A DNA stretch of 8,027 bases from Pseudomonadota bacterium. GTDB lineage: Bacteria; Pseudomonadota; Gammaproteobacteria; Steroidobacterales; Steroidobacteraceae. The stretch is taken from assembly GCA_021805275.1 (NCBI GenBank), contig JAJZFQ010000275.1:1-8027 (forward strand), in the 5' to 3' direction. This document shows positions 1 through 3,524 of this stretch, one piece after another; position 1 is the stretch's first letter; each line of letters opens with the position of its first letter. The notes under the pieces are model-generated. The model was not told where the DNA came from. It saw only the letters and a program-made list of their open reading frames with translations, and did no database searches. The translations under genes were made by a program, and so were the position numbers.

Positions 1-29
1 AAGGCTCGCTTCCGGCCGGTGGCTAGCCC

Positions 30-63
30 TTGCCGGATGGGAGTCGAACCCACTGGGCTCCAG
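30..63 (-). other. tRNA-like T-arm, partial (possible attachment-site relic)
   Basis: On the minus strand, 53-37 reads as a 5-bp stem (GTGGG/CCCAT, one G-U pair) closing a TTCGACT loop, which fits the tRNA T-loop consensus TTCRANY. A 4-bp hairpin CTGG/CCAG (63-53) stands where the long variable arm of a class II tRNA would be, and CCGGCAA follows where the acceptor 3' strand would be. I find no matching TTGCCGG 5' acceptor strand, D-arm or anticodon arm upstream, and no CCA tail. It is therefore at best the 3' end of a tRNA or tmRNA gene. Such 3' ends are common island attachment sites, and this one lies next to a broken toxin gene. A chance T-arm cannot be excluded. Confidence 0.35.
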
Positions 64-80
64 CGATGAGTTTCAGCTAC

Positions 81-167
81 TTACATAGCATCCTCTCTTC
101 CCAGGCTTGACCTGGCGCGACACAAAAGTCCCGAGAGAACGGTATTGGTATCAGCGACGATCCGCAT
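81..167 (-). pseudogene. PIN-family toxin, N-terminal fragment
   Basis: An ATG at 167 opens a 28-codon frame starting MRIVADTNTVLSGLLCR. This is the first beta strand and first catalytic aspartate (D6) of the PIN-family toxins annotated as putative toxin-antitoxin system toxin component (COG1569 type), which usually run to about 130-150 residues. Similarity stops after about 17 codons; the rest (ARSSLGREDAM) does not look like a PIN domain, and a TAA follows at 83-81. The ATG lies inside the last codons of the DUF2281-like antitoxin gene, overlapping it by 17 nt in another frame, as expected for a translationally coupled antitoxin-toxin pair. The other PIN acidic residues are missing, so it cannot be an active nuclease. 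The truncation falls within about 60 bp of the tRNA-like T-arm, which suggests a recombination junction. Confidence 0.7.
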
Positions 168-408
168 CGCGGCCGTGCCGGGCGGCGCGTGCGGCATCGA
201 TCTCGGCCTGTACGTCCTCGGGGGACATCGGCGGTAGGTTCAGTGTATCGAGCTTGGCGAAGGCCTCTCCAAGGCGCTGGGCGGCCTCGTCGCGGGCGCG
301 CTCGCGGCGGGCCTTCAAGAAGTCGACGAAATCCTCGACCTCAGCGCGCTGCTCGGGCGGGAGGGACTTCACCTTCTCGATGAGTACTTCATCACGACGT
401 GCATTCAT
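151..408 (-). CDS. DUF2281-like antitoxin (85 aa)
   Basis: A small charged protein beginning MNARRDEVLIEKVKSLPPEQ. The N-terminal block (E-K-x-x-x-L-P-P-E followed by EVEDFVDFLKAR, residues 10-33) matches the short helical DUF2281-type proteins that act as antitoxins of PIN toxins. The rest is acidic, alanine-rich helix, a plausible toxin-wrapping tail. I chose the ATG at 408 because AGGAAG lies 6 nt upstream; an in-frame TTG at 423 would overlap the preceding stop and lacks its own site. The gene follows the DUF433 gene by 11 nt and overlaps the truncated PIN toxin by 17 nt, so it is the middle gene of a three-gene operon. With the toxin destroyed, it is probably an antitoxin without a partner at this locus. 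The family call is by motif only. Confidence 0.7.
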   Translation of the reverse strand: MNARRDEVLIEKVKSLPPEQRAEVEDFVDFLKARRERARDEAAQRLGEAFAKLDTLNLPPMSPEDVQAEIDAARAARHGRDADRR

Positions 409-419
409 GGGGAACTTCC

Positions 420-620
420 TCAACTCCAGGCCAAGGTATCGATAGCCTGCGCGATGTCCACATCCTCGAGCTCTGGATATTCCCTCCTGAGATCGCTCCG
501 CTCTGGGTACAAAGCCGCAGCCTCGACAACGCGTCGCACTGTCAGGCGCATCCCACGAATGCAGGGCTGCCCGTTCATGATCGCCGGATCGATGGTTATG
601 CGGTCTAGCTTTCGCGCCAC
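420..620 (-). CDS. DUF433 protein, antitoxin-like (66 aa)
   Basis: The protein contains the DUF433 core: RITIDPAIMNGQPCIRGMRL at residues 7-26, then a helical tail with the acidic EYPELEDVDIAQAI block that matches the usual 'dYP.Lt.edI..Al' end of the family. DUF433 proteins are small winged-helix-like proteins found as the first gene of two-gene TA pairs, most often beside a DUF5615 PIN-like toxin. No DUF5615 gene is present here; a DUF2281-like antitoxin and a broken PIN gene follow instead. The start is GTG at 620, supported by GGAG six bases upstream. That site lies inside a perfect 12-bp palindrome (620-631), a likely operator. The stop TGA (422-420) is 11 nt from the next ATG, so the genes are probably co-transcribed. 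Confidence 0.8.
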   Translation of the reverse strand: MARKLDRITIDPAIMNGQPCIRGMRLTVRRVVEAAALYPERSDLRREYPELEDVDIAQAIDTLAWS

Positions 621-631
621 GGAGTACTCCG
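620..631. promoter_or_regulatory. Perfect 12-bp palindrome over the DUF433 ribosome-binding site
   Basis: CGGAGTACTCCG is a perfect palindrome ending at the first base of the GTG start codon and containing its GGAG Shine-Dalgarno sequence. A protein bound here, or the mRNA folding here, would block initiation of the first operon gene. Such self-repression is typical of TA operons. A second inverted repeat follows upstream at 640-656. Confidence 0.5.
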
Positions 632-639
632 AAGATAGT

Positions 640-656
640 CGTCGATTCTCTCGACG
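640..656. repeat. Inverted repeat upstream of the DUF433 operon
   Basis: CGTCGA (640-645) and TCGACG (651-656) are perfect 6-bp arms around TTCTC. It lies 20-36 bp upstream of the DUF433 start, probably within the 5' leader if the -10-like TAAAAT on the minus strand (695-690) is used. It could be a second operator half or a leader hairpin. No T-tract follows, so it is not a terminator. Confidence 0.35.
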
Positions 657-717
657 CGGATTTGGCCGCCTCTAACTGGGTCGAGCCGCATTTTACGCCG
701 ATGTAATCTGCAAGCCT

Positions 718-747
718 GATCAGGGCGGATCAAGCCGTATCAGGCCA
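718..747. repeat. Three degenerate 10-bp tandem repeats
   Basis: Three adjoining 10-mers, gatcagggcg, gatcaagccg and tatcaggcca, share the consensus KATCARGSCR. A weaker fourth unit (ctgcaagcct) precedes them at 708-717. The first unit overlaps the perfect palindrome CCTGATCAGG (715-724). A 10-bp period places each unit on the same face of the helix. They lie 98-127 bp upstream of the DUF433 start and just beyond a -10-like TAAAAT (695-690 on the minus strand), where a regulator would bind. The last unit merges with the start of repeat copy A. Confidence 0.4.
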
Positions 748-1023
748 TCGGCTGGCGACCCGGGTAACGTTGAGGGTAACTCAGCCGATCGAATGGCCCA
801 AGTACCTGAGCGGAAAGAAGTTTTTACGCCCTTACCGGTACTCTCCCGGGCACCAGAATTTCTTTAATTTCCAATAACTTAAATCCTATTTTTGATTGAC
901 TTCCGAGGCACTCGCGCTCGCTTCGGAGTGTCGCTGCGGCCGGGTCATTGCTTTAATTATTCATCGAGCCACCGCGACATCCTCGCAGGGCTTGATCGGG
1001 GCGACGTGGGGGAAATTCAAATC
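743..1023. repeat. Dispersed intergenic repeat, copy A
   Basis: This stretch aligns with 2027-2307 at a nearly constant offset of 1283-1284. Shared exact blocks include CTCTCCCGGG (841), AACTTAAATCCTATT, TTCCGAGGCA, TGCGGCCGGGTC, GCAGGGCTTGATC (985) and ATTCAAATC (1015). The two copies look roughly three-quarters identical by eye over 841-1023 and less from 743 to 840. Indels that are not multiples of three argue against coding. The left end has dyad symmetry: ATCGGCTG (747-754) pairs with CAGCCGAT (782-789), flanked by GGCC on both sides. A 7-bp hairpin CCGAGGC/GCTTCGG (903-926) is kept in both copies. It lies upstream of the minus-strand DUF433 operon. Confidence 0.75.
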
Positions 1024-1300
1024 GGCGGCATCGGCCTTCACTCCGCCTTCGTCATCCTGAGTTCTGGCTCCGCTTTTAGGCGCGCAGGAGAGAGTTCCAA
1101 GGTAAACCAAGCTCGAGGCACTCTTTGAAGACTCATCTACATGCCGCTCTTGCAGTCCGTTAGTTTCCTGATCGAGCTGCTCATCGCTTCGAGTCTCAGT
1201 GTCTCACCCATTGGGGGTGGACCTTAGCCGCCGCGTCACGGGAGCTACACGGAGGTTGATGTCGATACCAGCGGTTATCTACGGCGCGCCGCCCGGGCAG
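1024..1300. other. Gene-free stretch between repeat A and vapC
   Basis: No frame here shows a recognisable protein. A 28-codon plus-strand frame from an ATG at 1141 encodes a hydrophobic peptide (MPLLQSVSFLIELLIA...), but it has no good ribosome-binding site and I do not call it. A small hairpin CACCC/GGGTG lies at 1205-1219. The stretch probably consists of decayed accessory DNA. Confidence 0.5.
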
Positions 1301-1720
1301 TTAGGCTATCAGCGTCATGCCGGCGAACTTTGCCGCGCCAGTATCGAAGGTCATCGTTTTTCCGCAGCCCGTCGCGGCCGATGTACGCTCAATAAGACAG
1401 TCGGCGAAATCCGCACTGCTTGTCCGGAAGGTTCGCAGCGCCTGCGAGACCTGTTCAGCGCGCTCGAGGACGATCTCCTTTGCTCTCAGGAGCCCATCGA
1501 GCGCCTGAGAGACCTCTTCGCGAGTGAGGTCGTAGCAAGAGATGAGTACCCAGACCAGCTCAATGAGGGCAACCAGAGGCACAAAACCGGGAGTCTCCGA
1601 TGTTAACGACTCGATGAGTCTCGACGCCTTCTGAGACTGCTTCGGATCGTCCTGCATCACGTACCGGACGAGAACGTTGGTATCGAGTCCGATCAATCGG
1701 ATCGCTTCGAAAGACCTCAA
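1301..1720 (-). CDS. vapC: VapC-type PIN-domain toxin ribonuclease
   Basis: A PIN-domain protein with all the expected acidic residues in order: D13 in IGLDTNVLVRY, E54 in ALIELVWVL, D104 in SSADFADCLIE and D126 in TMTFDTGAAK (numbered from the TTG at 1720). In this family these residues hold the metal ions for RNA cleavage, so the enzyme looks intact. The C-terminus (KFAGMTLIA) ends where PIN domains normally end. The TTG at 1720 overlaps the antitoxin stop as TTGA, giving 139 aa. An alternative TTG at 1696 gives MIGLDTNVLVRY, the usual beginning of close relatives, and 131 aa; neither has a strong ribosome-binding site, and coupling to the antitoxin fits both. Its partner is the AbrB-like gene just upstream. 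The specific RNA target cannot be read from sequence. Confidence 0.88.
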   Translation of the reverse strand: MRSFEAIRLIGLDTNVLVRYVMQDDPKQSQKASRLIESLTSETPGFVPLVALIELVWVLISCYDLTREEVSQALDGLLRAKEIVLERAEQVSQALRTFRTSSADFADCLIERTSAATGCGKTMTFDTGAAKFAGMTLIA

Positions 1721-1959
1721 CGCGCCGCAGCGCCGCGCTTAGCAATGGCGGCGTTCATCTCGTCAATGGAAACCGTTCGCTTCGGCTTGCCGAACATGCC
1801 CTTCAGCACCGTCACCGAGCGCGTCGCGGGCACAATCTCAAAGCGACCCTGCTCCACCTCGACGAATTCCACTCGATCGCCGGCATCTAGCCGTAGCGCC
1901 TGACGCACTTCGATGGGAATGGTGATCTGACCTTTGCCAGTGAGCGTGGCCGTTGCCAT
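1717..1959 (-). CDS. vapB: AbrB/SpoVT-family antitoxin of VapC (80 aa)
   Basis: The N-terminus MATATLTGKGQITIPIEVRQALRL (residues 1-24), followed by GDRVEFVEVEQGRFEIVPA, is a SpoVT/AbrB swapped-hairpin DNA-binding domain, with the hallmark GQITIP motif. The C-terminal part (about 47-80: VLKGMFGKPKRTVSIDEMNAAIAKRG) is the usual toxin-binding tail, with the 'sideMn.AI..rg' pattern. The start is the ATG at 1959, preceded by AAGGAG with 7-nt spacing; an in-frame start further up at 1998 lies in the operator. The gene ends in TTGA, which overlaps the toxin start, so antitoxin and toxin are translationally coupled. It should bind VapC and repress its own promoter, probably through the palindrome at 1967-1986. 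Confidence 0.9.
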   Translation of the reverse strand: MATATLTGKGQITIPIEVRQALRLDAGDRVEFVEVEQGRFEIVPATRSVTVLKGMFGKPKRTVSIDEMNAAIAKRGAAAR

Positions 1960-1966
1960 AGTGATC

Positions 1967-1986
1967 TCCTTACTTTGAAGTAAGGA
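1967..1986. promoter_or_regulatory. Operator-like palindrome of the vapBC operon
   Basis: TCCTTACTT and AAGTAAGGA are perfect 9-bp arms around a 2-bp centre. On the minus strand the downstream arm contains the AAGG of the vapB Shine-Dalgarno, and the upstream arm overlaps a possible -10 hexamer TATCCT (1988-1983), preceded at 17 bp by TTCGCT. Binding of an AbrB dimer here would cover both promoter and ribosome-binding site. Autoregulation by the antitoxin is the family norm; the site itself is inferred. Confidence 0.6.
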
Positions 1987-2026
1987 TACCATACCCACCG
2001 GCCGGAGCGAATTCCATCGGGGGAAG

Positions 2027-2307
2027 CTGCCCTCGGGATGCGCTGGGTAGCTTTCTGGGTAATTCGCCGGGCGGCACTGCCCAAGTCTTTATTCTTAAGG
2101 GCCCTTTGCTCCACGTTCAATGCCTCTCCCGGGAACCAATAATTTGTTATTTTACAACAACTTAAATCCTATTCTTTGGTTGATTTCCGAGGCATTCGCG
2201 GACGCTTCGGCGGGTGAGTGCGGCCGGGTCGTTGTTTTTATTCTTGATCGGACCGCGACGGCATCCTAGCAGGGCTTGATCTGGGGCAGTGGGGAGGAAT
2301 TCAAATC
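2027..2307. repeat. Dispersed intergenic repeat, copy B
   Basis: Second copy of the repeat at 743-1023. Shared blocks include CTCTCCCGGG (2124), AACTTAAATCCTATT, TGCGGCCGGGTC, GCAGGGCTTGATC (2269) and ATTCAAATC (2299). The left end again has imperfect dyad symmetry although the bases differ from copy A: GCC, CGG and GCG segments pair with CGC, CCG and GGC across a loop containing the shared gggta motif. The hairpin CCGAGGC/GCTTCGG is at 2187-2210 with the same 10-nt loop length as in copy A. The copy lies 68 bp upstream of the vapB start on the minus strand and about 100 bp upstream of the MazF-like gene on the plus strand, so it may be a shared control region between divergent TA genes. Confidence 0.75.
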
Positions 2308-2467
2308 CAATGCCCTCGCCCGCCCATCCGGCGCTCTGGGCGCGACCTCGGTGCGAGGGCTTCAGAAGGCCAGCGAAATCGTCATTCTCGGCCCGGGCGC
2401 GCCATGGGTGACTCGGGATACACTTCTATCTCACTATGAGCAGCTCCATTCGCGACCTGCGCAATCG

Positions 2468-2776
2468 CTTCCGGATTCCCCTGGATCAGGGCCGGGATTT
2501 CGGCGACCTCTACTCATTGTTCAGTCCAATGACTTCAATGAAAGCGCGATTCGCACAGTCATCTGTGCGGTCATAAGTTCGAACCTCCGCCTCGAGCGGG
2601 CGCCCGGCAACGTTCGGGTCCGCGCTCGTGCCAGCGGCCTGAGCCGAGATTCGGTGGTCAACGTGTCGCAGCTGATCACGGTCGACAAGCAGTTGCTGAC
2701 GGAGCGCATCGGTAGGCTCGCGCCGGACTTGCTGCGGGATGTGGATCTGGGCATCCGACTCGTGCTGGCCGTATAG
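2468..2776 (+). pseudogene. PemK/MazF-family toxin, N-terminus degraded
   Basis: From about 2468 the frame reads LPDSPGSGPGFRRPLLIVQSNDFNES, then VICAVISSNLRLERAPGNV, then SGLSRDSVVNVSQLITVDKQLLTERIGRL and a family-typical end RLVLAV. This is the PemK/MazF endoribonuclease fold, about 102 of the usual 110-115 residues. The catalytic arginine region (FRRP) is present; the usual threonine in the 'ITSN' motif is serine here. The first strand (consensus G-D/E-I-W-W) is not recognisable: the preceding codons read EQLHSRPAQS. No ATG is available in frame; the nearest candidate is GTG at 2408 with no ribosome-binding site. An out-of-frame ATG lies at 2436. No MazE-like antitoxin precedes it. I read it as an orphan, probably dead toxin gene, although initiation at 2408 (122 aa) is possible. 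Confidence 0.7.
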
Positions 2777-3068
2777 CGGGAGCGCTCTGATCGACCCGAC
2801 AATCGCAGACCGCAGTCGCTGCTGGCAACGGCTGCTTTGTGGAAGGCCAATGCAAGAGCCGAAGGTCGGGGGTATTGCCCGATTGCGGAGTCTTGCTCCT
2901 ACTTCATTAAATCAGGCTATTGGGCTTCTGAAGTGCCAAGGGCTACTGCAGGTCGCACCCAGTAAAGCGGAGTTCGGGCAATTGAGACCGGTAGCTTCAG
3001 GCGTCGGGTTGGCCCCCACGTCGTCTCTTCAGCCACAGGACTCAAGTCATCCGCGGTCTCCGGATCAA
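2777..3068. other. Gene-free stretch with a 9-bp inverted repeat
   Basis: No recognisable coding sequence on either strand; the long plus-strand open frame across it is the antisense of relics further right. ATTGCCCGA (2874-2882) and TCGGGCAAT (2974-2982) form an inverted repeat about 109 bp from end to end, which could be a tiny decayed element or chance. The base composition is mixed and no promoter is clear. Confidence 0.45.
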
Positions 3069-3210
3069 AGGTCACCTCGGGAACGACTCCCGACTCATCC
3101 CAGTCGGGTGGATCGATTCGAAGGACGTCGGCGCCATATCCGGACAGAAAACGCGTGGCGCCCGGGCCGGCAAGGACTCCCGTGAGATCAAGAAACGCGA
3201 ATGCCTGCTA
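3069..3210 (-). pseudogene. CaiB/BaiF family III CoA-transferase, N-terminal fragment
   Basis: On the minus strand, reading from 3210, codons give LAGIRV, and after one extra base LDLTGVLAGPGATRFLSGYGADVLRIDPPDWDESGVVPEVT. This is the start of a class III CoA-transferase (CaiB/BaiF), whose N-terminus normally reads 'L.GIRVLDLtrvLAGP.atr.LadyGADVlri'. These enzymes move CoA between organic acids in the cytoplasm. Only about 47 of the usual 380-400 residues remain. The frame is broken by one inserted T in the run at 3193-3195 (CGC-GTTT-CTT where CGC-GTT-CTT is expected), and similarity ends at about 3069. It abuts the end of an IS630 transposase at a TA dinucleotide (3209-3210), so insertion probably removed the start codon. 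It is clearly non-functional. Confidence 0.7.
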
Positions 3211-3370
3211 ATGTCCTGAGTCAGAAGTTCGCACGCAGAATCGCTTGATGCTCTCGAGGATCTGGTCCGCGGTCTTGGTCCATACGAAGGGCTTCGGATT
3301 CCGATTGTTGGCGGCGAGGTAGTCGCGAATGGCCCGCTCGAGCTCAACGGTGCTGCGATGAGTGCTCCGG
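3208..3370 (-). pseudogene. IS630-family transposase, C-terminal fragment
   Basis: The last ~53 residues (RRSTHRSTVELERAIRDYL, NPKPFVWTKTADQILESIKRF, RTSDSGH) match the end of IS630-family (DDE, Tc1/mariner-like) transposases, where 'elE.AI..Yl..hN..PKPFvWtktadeIl.ki.r' is the family signature. The catalytic DDE core is absent. The open frame continues to 3516, but upstream of about 3370 I see no clear transposase residues, only traces such as ALRRG. The stop TAG (3210-3208) contains the TA that adjoins the CoA-transferase relic. IS630 elements duplicate TA on insertion, so this is probably the exact element end. The matching left end and terminal repeat are not visible. Confidence 0.8.
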
Positions 3371-3524
3371 CGCGGTACCGGAACCGCTGAGCGCAGCACA
3401 GCTCGGAGCGCCTGTTGGCGGCGGATTTCAGGCAAGCGGCCCATTTGAAGCCCTCGCCGCAGTGCGCAGTTTCCCCGCAGCAGGCTTTGTCGTAAAGTGA
3501 AGCAAACGACACACAAGGGACATC

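Noticed and set aside
100..116. Hairpin CCAGG/CCTGG as a terminator for the first TA operon
   Set aside because: Only a 5-bp stem and no T-tract on either strand.
892..1128. 78-codon plus-strand frame across repeat copy A
   Set aside because: The repeat copies differ by single-base indels within this frame and copy B does not keep it, so it is not under coding constraint.
1141..1227. 28-residue hydrophobic peptide as a type I toxin
   Set aside because: No convincing ribosome-binding site and no antisense RNA promoter visible; peptides of this length arise easily by chance.
1293..1306. GCCTAAC at the end of vapC as an integron attC inverse core
   Set aside because: It fits RYYYAAC on the minus strand, but no GTTRRRY core occurs within the next few hundred bases downstream and there is no attC-like stem, so a TA gene cassette of an integron is not supported.
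2739..3185. 148-codon plus-strand frame
   Set aside because: It is antisense to the CoA-transferase relic, overlaps the end of the MazF-like gene and shows no protein family.
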